From Eubacterium minutum ATCC 700079 (GTDB lineage Bacteria; Bacillota; Clostridia; Peptostreptococcales; Anaerovoracaceae): a stretch of DNA of 32,442 bases. Positions within the stretch are counted from its first letter, which is position 1. The number at the start of each line of letters is the position of its first letter. Positions 22,517-32,442 of the stretch are shown here, in pieces. A program made the position numbers and the translations under genes. The notes under the pieces are model-generated. The model saw only the letters and a program-made list of their open reading frames with translations, was not told where the DNA came from and did no database searches. The DNA lies in the NCBI GenBank assembly GCA_003433295.1, contig CP016202.1:785998-818439 (forward strand). Direction: 5' to 3'.

Positions 22517-23689
22517 CTATACGCCGGTTATACCTATGAGTTCGGTAAATCTCCCGGAAAATATGAAGAATCCGAACATCACCAGATTGAACGTCAGGAA
22601 CCATTCCACGGCTATAAACCACTTGTCTTTTTTATGCTTTTTATAGAACTTCGACTTCTTCTGGAACACCTCGGTACCCGCCAGCAACAGCCCGTGATAC
22701 AGACCGTAAAGAACGTAATAAAGCGTCAGCCCGTGCCAAAGTCCCATTATCGTCATGTTCACGATGAAGCCGACCGAAGCGCCTGTCAGTTTACTCCTGA
22801 AAATTTTGTTTTTTATAAAGCCCATCATGAGCCTTGAAAATATAAAATCTCTGAACCAGTGTGACAGCGTGATGTGCCAACGATCCCAAAATTCCTTTAT
22901 GTCTTTGCTTATAAAAGGTTTGTTGAAATTGTCCGGTGTCCTGATTCCGAAAATGTAACTCGCTCCTACCGCCATCAGACTGTATCCCGCAAAGTCAAAG
23001 AATAAATACAGTCCGTACGTGTACATGTAAACCAAGCCCGACAGCAGATCCTGACCCATACCGAAGTCCGATCTTATCCTGTAAAAAACAGCCGCGATCG
23101 CAACCTTGTAGAATGCCCCGAGCAGGATCTTAAAAAGTCCTGTACCCGCCATATCAAGATACTCTTCTCTCGGAATGTGTCTGTCCAAATCATCCTGAAA
23201 TCTCCTGCTCCTGTCAATGGGTCCCGAAGTTATGGACGGGAAAAAGAGGATGAAATACAGATAGTCGAAAAGCTTTTGCTCCTTTATTATACCGTCAAAG
23301 ATTTCTATTATTATCTGCGTACCTTTGAATGTCAGGTACGATATTCCAAGGAACACGAGAATCTTATCGGGATTCCCCGTAAGCCCGAGCAGTTTGTTCG
23401 CGATCAGAGGTAACAACGACGCAAACAGAAACAGTCTGTACACCGCCTTGTTTCGTCCGACTCTCTTTCTGATTTTTATATACACGGCTATCAACGCGTA
23501 GTTGTAAAGAGAAAACGCAATCAGCCATCCCAGTGCCTCCGGGGAGTTCTTCAGGGTCATTCCCACGAAGAAAATCGTCACAAGAAACGAATAATACTTC
23601 AGTTTCTTTTCCAATGCCCCGAGTATTATCGCCGGAACGGAAAACACAGCAAGCCAGAGGAAAAAATCGAATTCATCAAATAATGTCAT
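22517..23689 (-). CDS. dltB: D-alanyl transfer protein DltB (MBOAT)
   Basis: A 390-residue polytopic membrane protein of the MBOAT family. It has the conserved stretch FWDRWHITLSHWFRD (about residues 267-281) and the active-site His in MGLWHG (about 315-320, His 319). The opening LFFPSITSGPIDRSRRF (about 148-164) is typical of DltB. It receives D-alanine from DltC and passes it to the outer face for esterification of teichoic acid. It starts directly after the dltA stop (TAG then ATG), so the pair is translationally coupled. Length is normal for the family. Confidence 0.93.
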   Translation of the reverse strand: MTLFDEFDFFLWLAVFSVPAIILGALEKKLKYYSFLVTIFFVGMTLKNSPEALGWLIAFSLYNYALIAVYIKIRKRVGRNKAVYRLFLFASLLPLIANKLLGLTGNPDKILVFLGISYLTFKGTQIIIEIFDGIIKEQKLFDYLYFILFFPSITSGPIDRSRRFQDDLDRHIPREEYLDMAGTGLFKILLGAFYKVAIAAVFYRIRSDFGMGQDLLSGLVYMYTYGLYLFFDFAGYSLMAVGASYIFGIRTPDNFNKPFISKDIKEFWDRWHITLSHWFRDFIFSRLMMGFIKNKIFRSKLTGASVGFIVNMTIMGLWHGLTLYYVLYGLYHGLLLAGTEVFQKKSKFYKKHKKDKWFIAVEWFLTFNLVMFGFFIFSGRFTELIGITGV

Positions 23690-25183
23690 CTATAACATCT
23701 CTCCCATCTTCTTTCTGTCGGTTTTGCCGTTGCTCGTTATCGGGATGGAGTCCACAAATACTATCTTTTTCGGTACCATGTACTCCGGCAGTTTTCCCTT
23801 AAGCTCGTTCCTTATGGCTTTTCTTTCGGCAAACGTGCCTTCGCTTCCCGGACATATCAGAAACGCCACAAGCTGCTGAACTTTGCCGTCTTTTTCCTTA
23901 GGAAGCACGCATGCGCCTTTCACGTTCCCGATGTTGAGCAGGTTCTGCTCTATATCCCCGAGTTCTATCCGATATCCGTGAAACTTGATCTGCAAATCCA
24001 TTCTGCCCGTTATATACAGCATTCCGTCGCTGCCGTAAAATCCGCGGTCACCCGTTCTGTAACAGCGAGCGCCGTTACTGCCGTTCCTGAAAACAGCTGA
24101 TGTTTTAATTTCATCTCCATAATATCCCGGACTCACGGTATCACCGCATATAACCATCTCGCCTGCGGTTTCGCCGTTCACCATACTTCCGTTTTCGTCT
24201 ATTATGTGAATTTCCGTACCCTTACGCACTCTGCCTATCGGAAGATCCGCTTTGCCGAGCATTTCACCGGTTATAACCACATCGGTAACCGCAACGGTTG
24301 ATTCCGTGGGTCCGTATGTGTTTATGACGGTTCCGTCCGGGAAGCGCCGCATAAGTTCTCTTGCGGTGCTGACCGACAATCTTTCGCCGCAGAAAAAAAA
24401 GTTCTTCAGATGTCTGAACTCCTCACCGTTGAACTCCGGCGACGTCATGATCAGGTCGGCAAATGAGGGAGTGGAGACCCAGTAACTGACTTTCTTTTCT
24501 TTGATATACTCAAGAAGTGCGGCACTGTCCTGCTGCATATCCTTGTCGATGCTGCATATTGTAGAGCCTGAAGTCAATCCGGTATATATGTCCATGACCG
24601 ACAGGTCAAATGAAAGAGGAGCCTGGTTCAGAAATATGCGTTCTTCGCCGGCATACTCCTTACCGAGGGTACGTGACCAGTCGGTAAAATTGGTCAGATT
24701 ATCGACCGTTATTCCCACGCCTTTCGGGAGTCCCGTACTTCCCGATGTGAATATTATATAAAACAGCTCGTCGCCTGCCGCCCGCTTTGCTTTATCGACC
24801 GGCTCTTCGATTTCTGCGGACCTTTTCAGATTATCTATACTGTAAGCGTCCTCGTACTCCATCGCTTCTGTTGCCAAAACGAGCGGATTTCCGAGTTTCT
24901 CAACGATGTCCATTACTCTGTCGCCGGGCATCGACACGTCTACGGGACAATATGCTCTTCCCGACTTGACACATGCAAAAAAGCATACGAGCATCCATGG
25001 ATCTTTATGCCCGTACACCACGACCGGAGTTTTGTCACCGCCCTGTTTTTTATCTATCCATGAGGCCAGACGATCCGAGCGATCCCACAATTCTCCGTAT
25101 GTAATCTTCCCCGCCACGGATTCAAATGCCGTTTTCCCGGAGTTCTCACGTACCACATTTTCCAATCTCTCAATTACGTTCAT
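23690..25183 (-). CDS. dltA: D-alanine--D-alanyl carrier protein ligase DltA
   Basis: A 497-residue adenylate-forming enzyme that activates D-alanine with ATP and loads it onto DltC. Core motifs are YIIFTSGSTGLPKG (about residues 143-156), INTYGPTESTVAVT, YRTGDRG, GYRIELGDIE and the catalytic Lys region NGKTDRKK near the C-terminus. The frame is open to 25207, but the ATG at 25183 is chosen because GAGGTGG precedes it and MNVIERLENVVREN is a natural start. It is first of the dltA-B-C-D-X operon. The upstream region is AT-rich with a possible -10 (TAAAAT) but no clear -35, and beyond it lies a 37-bp repeat array. Confidence 0.93.
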   Translation of the reverse strand: MNVIERLENVVRENSGKTAFESVAGKITYGELWDRSDRLASWIDKKQGGDKTPVVVYGHKDPWMLVCFFACVKSGRAYCPVDVSMPGDRVMDIVEKLGNPLVLATEAMEYEDAYSIDNLKRSAEIEEPVDKAKRAAGDELFYIIFTSGSTGLPKGVGITVDNLTNFTDWSRTLGKEYAGEERIFLNQAPLSFDLSVMDIYTGLTSGSTICSIDKDMQQDSAALLEYIKEKKVSYWVSTPSFADLIMTSPEFNGEEFRHLKNFFFCGERLSVSTARELMRRFPDGTVINTYGPTESTVAVTDVVITGEMLGKADLPIGRVRKGTEIHIIDENGSMVNGETAGEMVICGDTVSPGYYGDEIKTSAVFRNGSNGARCYRTGDRGFYGSDGMLYITGRMDLQIKFHGYRIELGDIEQNLLNIGNVKGACVLPKEKDGKVQQLVAFLICPGSEGTFAERKAIRNELKGKLPEYMVPKKIVFVDSIPITSNGKTDRKKMGEML

Positions 25184-25207
25184 TTTCCACCTCAGTATAC
25201 CGTTCAT

Positions 25208-25692
25208 ACTGTTTCAGACATGAGTTTTGCCCCTTCTGCATAATTTTAACATAGATAAAATGATGTTTTCCATAAAGTGCCCATAGAATTAAGATATTTT
25301 TAAGATTCTGTTCTCGTATTCAGTAGGGAATTAGAAGCTTTGAGGCTTCCGGACCCGGATTGCCGCGTCTGTTTCCATATGCAGTCGGAAATGCGTTTCC
25401 GCAAACTCAAGAGGAGAGCGGTCGCTCTCCCCATTTCAGCGTAAAATTCACGCAACGCTTTCCAATATGGATTCCATGCGCGCCGTGTTGTTGCAGACTT
25501 CATGCGCGCCACGTTCGCGCCGTGTTGTTGCGGACTCCATGCGCGCCACGTTCGCGACGTGTTGTTACGGATTCCATGCGCGCCACGTTCGCGCCATATT
25601 GTTACGGACTCCATGAACACTACATTTGCGTCATGTTGTTGCGGACTCCATGCGCGCCACGTTGCGCGGATTTCGGATCAACTCATCGGATG
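25208..25692. other. Non-coding spacer between V-ATPase and dlt operons
   Basis: A 485-bp gap with no convincing gene. It holds a 37-bp tandem array (listed separately), a hairpin GGAGAGCG/CGCTCTCC (25413-25430) that could end the V-ATPase transcript although it lacks a clear U-tract, and an AT-rich stretch near 25240-25310 that probably contains the dlt promoter. The open frames across the array are by-products of its repetitive sequence. Confidence 0.5.
25470..25663. repeat. 37-bp GC-rich tandem repeat array
   Basis: A shortened first unit (25470-25495) is followed by four full 37-bp units (25496-25532, 25533-25569, 25570-25606, 25607-25643) and a partial one (25644-25663). The consensus begins GACTCCATGCGCGCCACGTT, with the fourth full unit the most divergent. 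Each typical unit can fold as GCGCG/CGCGC around seven bases. A unit of 37 does not preserve reading frame. It lies just after the V-ATPase D subunit stop. Confidence 0.9.
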
Positions 25693-26391
25693 TCACTGTA
25701 TCGCCTTTGCGGTACGTTCTATGGCAGCCTCGTCTCTCCTCCGTTTTTCATTTATTGCCTCAGCAATCATCATATCCTTTACCTTCATCAGACGTGTCTG
25801 ATTCCCACGTTCATTTTCATCAAGTTTCATCTGTATGTATTTGATCGTCACCTGAAGCCTCGGTATGACCACATATTCCAACGCGTTAACGCGTCTTCTG
25901 GTCTTTTCCAGTTCCGCCGCAAGCAGAACGGTTTCCTTTTCTTTCGCGGCAAGATCAAGCAAAAGCGGGAAAACCTCGGACAACTCGGAAACCGAATTAT
26001 CCAGATCCCCCGAAGTCCTCGCATAGCCGTACGGAAATATATCCGTCGGATCTTCCGCGGTGGTTTTGAACTTGAACACAGGAACTTCAACGCTCATTAT
26101 ATTTTTTGTATCGACTGAAAGTTCGACCCCCTGTTTAGGGAACATCAGAGATTCGCCCATAACTTCCCAACTCGTTATGGCACTGGCCATACCGAAATTT
26201 CTGTATATCGTGACGAGATGCTCTTCCACTTCTTTTCTCAATCTGCCGTTTTCGCGCGCAACAGCCAAAAAACCTTTCATGAGTTCATCACGCTTGTCTT
26301 TCAGAAGTTTATGACCGCGAACCGCTGTTTTCAGACGTCTTTTCAATGAAGTCAGCATCATCCTCGTGGGTTTGACATTCATTCGTTCCAT
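25693..26391 (-). CDS. atpD: V-type ATP synthase subunit D
   Basis: A 232-residue central-stalk rotor subunit, mostly coiled coil. MNVKPTRMMLTSLKRRLKTA at about residues 4-23 and TRRRVNALEYVVIPRL (about 174-189) are family signatures. The ATG at 26391 follows GGGAGG at four bases, and the longer frame to 26433 has no better site. It rotates with subunits F and C inside the A3B3 head. It is last in the operon, 125 bp after subunit B. The Ala/Arg-rich tail ending ERTAKAIQ is ordinary. Confidence 0.92.
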   Translation of the reverse strand: MERMNVKPTRMMLTSLKRRLKTAVRGHKLLKDKRDELMKGFLAVARENGRLRKEVEEHLVTIYRNFGMASAITSWEVMGESLMFPKQGVELSVDTKNIMSVEVPVFKFKTTAEDPTDIFPYGYARTSGDLDNSVSELSEVFPLLLDLAAKEKETVLLAAELEKTRRRVNALEYVVIPRLQVTIKYIQMKLDENERGNQTRLMKVKDMMIAEAINEKRRRDEAAIERTAKAIQ

Positions 26392-26516
26392 ATTTACCTC
26401 CCGGTTAAAACCGCTGTGCAACATTGCCGCCATCGTAAAAACATATCACAACGTCTTTCTCACTTGTCACATGATGTGCATATACGGCGCATGTTGCGTT
26501 TATCCGTCATTTACGT

Positions 26517-27890
26517 TCAATCGGGCATATACTTTTCGAGCAGATCGTCATCGATCCTCTTAAGTTCGCTCTTCGGAAGCAGTTTTAGAAGTTCCCAGCC
26601 TATGCCGAGTGTTTCTTCAATGCTTCTGTCCGTTTCAAAGCCCTGCGACACATATCTGCTCTCAAACTCACGGCTGAACTTCGCATACAGCAAATCGACC
26701 TCCGTAAGAGCCGCTTCACCTAAGATCGTCATAAGTTCCAAGCAGCTTTTGCCTCGCGAGTACGCCGCAAACAACTGGTTCATTGTGTCCGCATGATCTT
26801 CTCTGGTCTTGCCTTCTCCGATACCCTTATCCTTAAGTCTTGAAAGTGACGGAAGAACATCGACAGGAGGTTGAACGCCTTTATTGTCAAGTTCTCTTGA
26901 CAGTATAATCTGCCCCTCAGTAATGTATCCGGTCAGATCCGGTATGGGATGCGTAATGTCATCCTCCGGCATCGTCAGAATAGGGATCATCGTAATGGAA
27001 CCATTGCTGTCCTTTTTCCGCCCCGCTCTCTCATACATGGTCGCAAGGTCCGTGTATAGATAACCCGGATACCCGCGGCGTCCCGGAACTTCCTTACGCG
27101 CCGCCGACACCTCGCGCAGAGCCTCCGCATAGTTGGTGATGTCCGTCATTATAACGAGAACATGCATGTTCAGGTCAAAGGCAAGATATTCCGCCGCCGT
27201 AAGAGCCATTCGCGGTGTTGCGATACGTTCCACCGCAGGATCGTTTGCCAGATTCATAAACATTACGGTCCTGTCTATCGCGCCCGTCCGCCTGAAATCG
27301 GATGCGAAGAAATCCGCTTCCTCATACGTTATTCCTATTGCGGCAAATACCACGGCAAAGTTCCCGGCATCGTCACCCAGAACTTTAGCCTGACGCGCGA
27401 TCTGAGCCGCAAGATTCGCATGAGGCATGCCGCTTCCTGAAAATATAGGAAGTTTCTGCCCTCTTACAAGCGTATTCAACCCGTCTATCGCGGACACGCC
27501 CGTCTGAATGAATTCAGCCGGATAATCGCGCGCGGAAGGGTTCATGGGAAGTCCGTTGATATTGAGGCTCTTTTCCGGTATTATGTCCGGTCCGCCGTCT
27601 TTCGGGCGTCCCATACCGTCAAATACGCGCCCCATTATTTCCGGCGAAACGGCAAACTCCGTCCCCTTTCCGGTAAATTTGACGGTACTTTCCTTCAGAT
27701 TTATCCCGGCGGCACTCTCAAACAGCTGAACGGTCGCGTCACCTCCGTTGATTTCGAGAACCTTGCAAAGCCTCTTTTCGCCGTCCGGAAGAACAATCTC
27801 ACCGAGTTCATCATACGTTACACCCTCGACGTCCTGCACCATCATAAGCGGTCCCGCAACCTCCGAGATGGTCTTATATTCTTTAATCAT
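26517..27890 (-). CDS. atpB: V-type ATP synthase subunit B
   Basis: A 457-residue regulatory nucleotide-binding subunit of the A3B3 head. It lacks a P-loop, having [19 protein letters not shown] at about residues 151-169 where subunit A has its Walker A. It carries [21 protein letters not shown] (about 271-291) and the C-terminal [18 protein letters not shown]. The ATG at 27890 overlaps the end of subunit A by eight bases. An ATG at 27899 is too close to the AAGGGGG site. Length is normal for the family. Confidence 0.94.
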   Translation of the reverse strand: MIKEYKTISEVAGPLMMVQDVEGVTYDELGEIVLPDGEKRLCKVLEINGGDATVQLFESAAGINLKESTVKFTGKGTEFAVSPEIMGRVFDGMGRPKDGGPDIIPEKSLNINGLPMNPSARDYPAEFIQTGVSAIDGLNTLVRGQKLPIFSGSGMPHANLAAQIARQAKVLGDDAGNFAVVFAAIGITYEEADFFASDFRRTGAIDRTVMFMNLANDPAVERIATPRMALTAAEYLAFDLNMHVLVIMTDITNYAEALREVSAARKEVPGRRGYPGYLYTDLATMYERAGRKKDSNGSITMIPILTMPEDDITHPIPDLTGYITEGQIILSRELDNKGVQPPVDVLPSLSRLKDKGIGEGKTREDHADTMNQLFAAYSRGKSCLELMTILGEAALTEVDLLYAKFSREFESRYVSQGFETDRSIEETLGIGWELLKLLPKSELKRIDDDLLEKYMPD

Positions 27891-29661
27891 CCTCTTCATC
27901 CCCCTTGCCGGTCAATTCCAAGATCTCATTTTTCATTTCGGACATAATCCCGTCAAATGCATCATCTATCTTCTCTTCTTCTATGTACTTGAATCTTCCG
28001 ATCTTTTCTCTCACAGAAAGCTCGGCGATTTCTCCAAAAGGCGCGCCCTTCGCGATGGCATCTTTTGCCCTGTTGTAGTACTCGATTATGAGTTTCAGAA
28101 GCTTGTACTGTTTGTTCATCGAAGAATACGTATCCACGTCGTGGAAAGCATTCTGGTGAAGATAGTCTTCTCTTATCGACTTACATGCCTCAAGCTTTAT
28201 TCTATCGTCAAATGACAAAGCATCCACTCCGACAAGCTGAACGATCTCATTGAGTTCAGCCTCTTCCTGAAGAAGTCTCAGCGCTTTCGTCCTGAGTTCG
28301 GGGAAAGCCTTGTCTACGTTGTGGGCATACCACTGATTAAGGCGATCCACATACAGTGAATAACTGGAAAGCCAGTTTATCGCAGGGAAGTGTCTTGCAT
28401 GGGCAAGTCCCGCATCAAGTGACCAGAACACCTTTACGATTCTGAGCGTAGCCTGTGAAACAGGTTCGGAAATATCGCCTCCGGGAGGAGACACCGCCCC
28501 TATGGCAGACAGCGCTCCGTTTCTTCCCTCTTTACCCAGAGAAATCACATTGCCCGCCCGTTCATAGAACTGCGCAAGGCGCGATGCAAGATATGCGGGA
28601 TACCCTTCTTCACCCGGCATCTCTTCAAGACGACCGGACATCTCACGCAGCGCCTCCGCCCACCTTGAGGTGGAATCCGCCATGAGCGCGACGGAATATC
28701 CCATATCGCGGAAATACTCCGCTATCGTAATTCCCGTATATATTGAGGCCTCTCGAGCCGCAACCGGCATATCGGAAGTATTCGCGATCAAAACCGTACG
28801 TTTCATCAAGGACTCCCCGCTTCTCGGGTCCTTAAGTTCAGGGAACTCACGAAGCACGTCCGTCATTTCGTTGCCGCGCTCTCCGCAGCCTATATATACA
28901 ACTATGTCGGCATCCGCCCATTTTGCGAGCTGATGCTGAACAACGGTCTTTCCCGAGCCGAAAGGTCCCGGTACTGCCGCAACACCGCCCTTTGCGATGG
29001 GAAACATCGTATCTATGACACGCTGCCCCGTAAGCAGAGGCATATCCGGAACAATTTTTTCTTTATACGGTCTTCCCACGCGTACAGGCCATCTCTGCAT
29101 CATGGATATTTCGGAGACCGTACCGTCTTCCCGCTGAACTTCACATACTGTTTCTTCAACGGTAAAATCTCCGGTCCTGACGGACTTTACGGTACCTTTC
29201 ACCTTGTGCGGAACCATAATCCTCTGCTCCACGACAAACGTTTCCTGAACCGTTCCGATTATGTCTCCTGTCTGAACTTCGTCCCCGACCTTTACCGTCG
29301 GAACAAACTCCCATTTCTTTTCTCTGTCCAGCGCGGGCACCCGGATCCCTCTCTGTATATTCGAACCCTGCTGTCTGTACATGACTTCAAGAGGTCTTTG
29401 TATTCCGTCATATATATTTTCTATCAGTCCGGGACCAAGTTCGACCGAAAGTTGCGAACCCGTACTTACAACGGGCGCCCCCGGGCCAAGTCCCGCGGTT
29501 TCCTCATAAACTTGTATAGAAGCTCTGTCGCCTCTCATCTCAATTATCTCACCGATCAGTCCGAGATCGCCGACACGCACGACGTCGAACATATCGGCAT
29601 TTTCCATACCGGAAGCCAGCACAAGCGGCCCCGATACCTTTACGACTCTTCCCTGATTCAT
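27883..29661 (-). CDS. atpA: V-type ATP synthase catalytic subunit A
   Basis: The 592-residue catalytic subunit. Walker [21 protein letters not shown] lies at about residues 232-251. The A-subunit-specific long insertion precedes it (about 110-200, including [18 protein letters not shown]), followed by the [11 protein letters not shown] (about 258-268), [20 protein letters not shown] and [12 protein letters not shown] segments. It hydrolyses or makes ATP with subunit B. It starts one base inside the subunit F stop (TAATG) with GGAGGTGA upstream. Length agrees with the family (about 590). Confidence 0.95.
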   Translation of the reverse strand: MNQGRVVKVSGPLVLASGMENADMFDVVRVGDLGLIGEIIEMRGDRASIQVYEETAGLGPGAPVVSTGSQLSVELGPGLIENIYDGIQRPLEVMYRQQGSNIQRGIRVPALDREKKWEFVPTVKVGDEVQTGDIIGTVQETFVVEQRIMVPHKVKGTVKSVRTGDFTVEETVCEVQREDGTVSEISMMQRWPVRVGRPYKEKIVPDMPLLTGQRVIDTMFPIAKGGVAAVPGPFGSGKTVVQHQLAKWADADIVVYIGCGERGNEMTDVLREFPELKDPRSGESLMKRTVLIANTSDMPVAAREASIYTGITIAEYFRDMGYSVALMADSTSRWAEALREMSGRLEEMPGEEGYPAYLASRLAQFYERAGNVISLGKEGRNGALSAIGAVSPPGGDISEPVSQATLRIVKVFWSLDAGLAHARHFPAINWLSSYSLYVDRLNQWYAHNVDKAFPELRTKALRLLQEEAELNEIVQLVGVDALSFDDRIKLEACKSIREDYLHQNAFHDVDTYSSMNKQYKLLKLIIEYYNRAKDAIAKGAPFGEIAELSVREKIGRFKYIEEEKIDDAFDGIMSEMKNEILELTGKGDEEDD

Positions 29662-29984
29662 TATTTATCACCTCCGAATAGTATATCCGCTCCAACTGCT
29701 TTCTCCACGGCTTTCTTTACGTTGATAAGTCCCGATCCCGACGGACCGTTCCTGTTCGGAATAGGTATTACGGCAGGCAGCTTGCTTTCTTCATATCTGT
29801 CGATTTCCTTTTCCAGTTCAACTGCCAGTTCCTCGGTAATGTATATGATCGCATATTCTCCCTCCGCCCAAGTCCGAAGAATCTTTCGGGCTTCCGCGGC
29901 TTCAGTTGTGGTGTATATGTCAAGACCCACGCTCTTGAATCCGAGGATGGAATCTCTGTCTCCTATCACTCCAATCTTATACAT
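29661..29984 (-). CDS. atpF: V-type ATP synthase subunit F
   Basis: A 107-residue central-stalk subunit of Rossmann-like fold: [18 protein letters not shown] at about residues 4-21 is the signature, followed by [12 protein letters not shown]. Its start overlaps the end of subunit C by eight bases, and its stop shares a base with the subunit A start. With D it forms the rotor shaft. Length is typical. Confidence 0.93.
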   Translation of the reverse strand: MYKIGVIGDRDSILGFKSVGLDIYTTTEAAEARKILRTWAEGEYAIIYITEELAVELEKEIDRYEESKLPAVIPIPNRNGPSGSGLINVKKAVEKAVGADILFGGDK

Positions 29985-30990
29985 ACGGTTCCCTCAACCT
30001 TTCTTCTATATTTTCAGGGCTCTCGCCCGCCAGCATTCCCATCAATATGATTCTTATGTTATCAAGCTCTACTTCCTTGCCTATCCAGTATCCCGCAATC
30101 GGAACCAGACCGAACGACAGATACTTGGCTTTCTTGTTGTATTCCATCAGAGAATCTTCCAGCATCTTTTCGTACAGAGTAAAACTGCCCTTCTCCTTGA
30201 TCTGCGCGCCGCCCTCCGCCATGACGGCCGACAAACCGTAACCGTACGGAACAAGTTTTTCCGCCACCTGAGCGTAACTTTCTTCCCAGCTTTCTATATA
30301 GAAATTTTCACTTATGTTGCCGTCCGGCAAATAGACCTTGCGGAAAAACGACCACGCTTTCCCCATCTCGCGAAGCCTTGCGAACACCTTGAGATTCAAC
30401 AGGTCTATCTGATGTTTCACAAATCCTATAAGAAATTCCTCTTTGCTCTCTTCCGCAGCTTCTAGCATATCCTTGTAGCACGCCTTATCCATGATTATAT
30501 CTATTTCCTGGGGATCTCTGCTTCTGCTGTACAAATCGAGCGCCTCGATGACCGCGTCTTTCATGTTGACGGGCATGAATTCGTAACTTCTGTCACGCAC
30601 CATGGCCATCATCCTGCGAAAATCTATGTCCCCGCTTGTCATGAGCAGATTGTCGTCGGGAATTATCCCGAGAATCTCAGACTTAAGGCAGACCTTGACA
30701 TTATGGTAATCGTACGGATACAGATAAAGCGCAAGCTCCGCCCGCTCGGGCAGTGTATTGTATATCATTTGAAAGAGTTTCGTCTGTTCTCTGCGGATAA
30801 ATGCCTCAACATTGAGCATCCTGACTTCAGGCGACTCTCCGTATCCGAAATCGCGCAACAACGACTCGGCACTGTCGAAATCGGGACAGTTTGCCAGCCT
30901 TATCAGGTCGCTTTTGCTCATAAGGTCTTTCATATAGCTGCAGATATAGGCGTCGGCAAAAATGTATTCGCTTTCATTTCTTCTTGCCAT
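29977..30990 (-). CDS. atpC: V-type ATP synthase subunit C (d-type)
   Basis: A 337-residue helical protein of the V-type C/d family. It starts with RNESEYIFADAYICSYMKDLMS, and YPYDYHNVKVCLKSEILG at about residues 92-109 is characteristic. It caps the K-ring and connects it to the D/F shaft. The ATG at 30990 has AAGGAGA upstream, eleven bases after subunit E. Length is normal. Confidence 0.92.
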   Translation of the reverse strand: MARRNESEYIFADAYICSYMKDLMSKSDLIRLANCPDFDSAESLLRDFGYGESPEVRMLNVEAFIRREQTKLFQMIYNTLPERAELALYLYPYDYHNVKVCLKSEILGIIPDDNLLMTSGDIDFRRMMAMVRDRSYEFMPVNMKDAVIEALDLYSRSRDPQEIDIIMDKACYKDMLEAAEESKEEFLIGFVKHQIDLLNLKVFARLREMGKAWSFFRKVYLPDGNISENFYIESWEESYAQVAEKLVPYGYGLSAVMAEGGAQIKEKGSFTLYEKMLEDSLMEYNKKAKYLSFGLVPIAGYWIGKEVELDNIRIILMGMLAGESPENIEERLREPYV

Positions 30991-31001
30991 ATAAAATCTC
31001 C

Positions 31002-31586
31002 TTAATCATCGAAAAGTATTGCCGCGACTTCCGAACTCAGCTCGTCATATCTCTCTTCAACCAGAGTTTCTATACTTCCGTTCGTGTATACCGGGCCGTT
31101 CTTAAGCAGCAGCCCTCCCTTTATCTTAGCCTTTTCCTCTGAAAGCACAAACTTTCCGCCGGAAATCTCCTTGTTCAACTTCTCCGCGAGCCGCTTTCCC
31201 AGTCTGTCGGAATCTTTTTCGTTCATTACGATTTCTCCGGTTACGTTACCGCTGCTCCTTACTATGCCCGCGAGAAACCCGATATAACGTTCCGTATCCA
31301 TTCCGACAATCTTCTCGACAGCGCGGTCAAAGCAATCGCCGATAAGTTTCTGTTTCGCCTCAAGCAGTATCTTCCTGCCGTCGATTTCCGCCACGGAAAC
31401 ACTGCGTTTGACGATCTTTCTCCTTTCAGCGTCACTTTCCTTTTCAGCCGTCCTGATCATTTCCTGCGCGCGGGTTTCCGCGTCCTCCAGAAGTTCGCGA
31501 CATGTCGCCTCGGACTCCCGCAACATGTCCTTTGCCGTGCTTTCCGCCTCGCCGAGTATCTTCGATGTAATCTTTTCTACACCCAT
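31002..31586 (-). CDS. atpE: V-type ATP synthase subunit E
   Basis: A 194-residue peripheral-stalk subunit. The N-terminal 100 residues are a long charged helix with heptad-like Ala/Glu/Arg content (MGVEKITSKILGEAESTAKD onward), and the C-terminal globular part includes GGLLLKNGPVYTNGSIETLV (about 152-171), a family pattern. It links subunit I to the A3B3 head. A GGAAGTG site precedes the ATG. The partner stalk subunit (G/H type) would be upstream of I, outside the window. Confidence 0.9.
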   Translation of the reverse strand: MGVEKITSKILGEAESTAKDMLRESEATCRELLEDAETRAQEMIRTAEKESDAERRKIVKRSVSVAEIDGRKILLEAKQKLIGDCFDRAVEKIVGMDTERYIGFLAGIVRSSGNVTGEIVMNEKDSDRLGKRLAEKLNKEISGGKFVLSEEKAKIKGGLLLKNGPVYTNGSIETLVEERYDELSSEVAAILFDD

Positions 31587-31620
31587 TTTTTCACTTCCTA
31601 ATTTACAGTTTTGAAATCGC

Positions 31621-32442
<822 letters not shown>

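Noticed and set aside
25470-25663. CRISPR array
   Set aside because: The 37-bp units are directly adjacent with no spacers, and no cas genes are present.
25360-26118. Plus-strand open frame across the 37-bp array
   Set aside because: It is made of repeat-derived peptide and then runs antisense to the V-ATPase D subunit.
28933-30465. Long plus-strand open frame of 510 codons
   Set aside because: It lies antisense to V-ATPase subunits A, F and C, which are unmistakable; its own product has no recognisable domain and no ribosome binding site.

Overview
The window reads as the chromosome of a low-to-mid GC anaerobic Bacillota, most likely a Clostridia relative. The evidence is a dlt D-alanylation operon, a V-type ATP synthase with clostridial/enterococcal-like subunits, DUF1858 and EFR1-type ferredoxin proteins, strong AGGAGG ribosome binding sites and tightly overlapping operons. 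I cannot assign a genus. No rRNA, tRNA, insertion sequence or CRISPR array was seen.

Layout from left to right. (1) 1-3684: a DUF917 protein (cut by the left edge) and an NCS1/CodB-type permease lie on the minus strand, divergent from a PucR-family regulator. This looks like an uptake and catabolism unit for a pyrimidine- or hydantoin-like compound. (2) 3850-5004: a small cysteine-rich protein faces a ZIP metal transporter, and their 3' ends overlap. (3) 5362-6837: a plus-strand operon of a DUF1858 CxxC protein, an unknown 200-residue protein and a hemerythrin-domain protein. It ends at a bidirectional terminator shared with (4), 6898-9298: a minus-strand operon for two membrane-anchored FMN-binding proteins with three flavinylation motifs and a NapH-like membrane ferredoxin. 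This is an electron-transfer module. (5) 9589-11939: an ABC-2 type exporter. (6) About 12000-18600: a visibly AT-richer island. It holds a HigB/HigA toxin-antitoxin pair whose antitoxin carries an ImmA/IrrE peptidase domain, a flavodoxin remnant, an EFR1 ferredoxin, a nonsense-truncated hypothetical gene, gene fragments, a dGTPase with a 52-codon upstream ORF, and a protein with two HEPN-like repeats. It resembles a decaying defence or mobile island. (7) 18727-20520: a 23S rRNA uracil-5-methyltransferase carrying an in-frame 21-bp minisatellite. (8) 20694-25183: dltA-B-C-D followed by a 50-codon dltX-like gene at the distal end. (9) 25693-32442: a V-type ATP synthase operon in the order I(partial)-K-E-C-F-A-B-D, with the Na+-binding residues of the K subunit conserved.

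Short tandem or near-tandem duplications recur in intergenic DNA: 16 bp x5, 14 bp x2, 10 bp x2, 12 bp x3, 21 bp x6 and 37 bp x5. Several touch start codons, stop codons or ribosome binding sites. The best candidates for under-described biology are the dGTPase/small ORF/tandem-HEPN cluster, the DUF1858-unknown-hemerythrin operon, the multi-flavinylated operon and the rRNA methyltransferase minisatellite.
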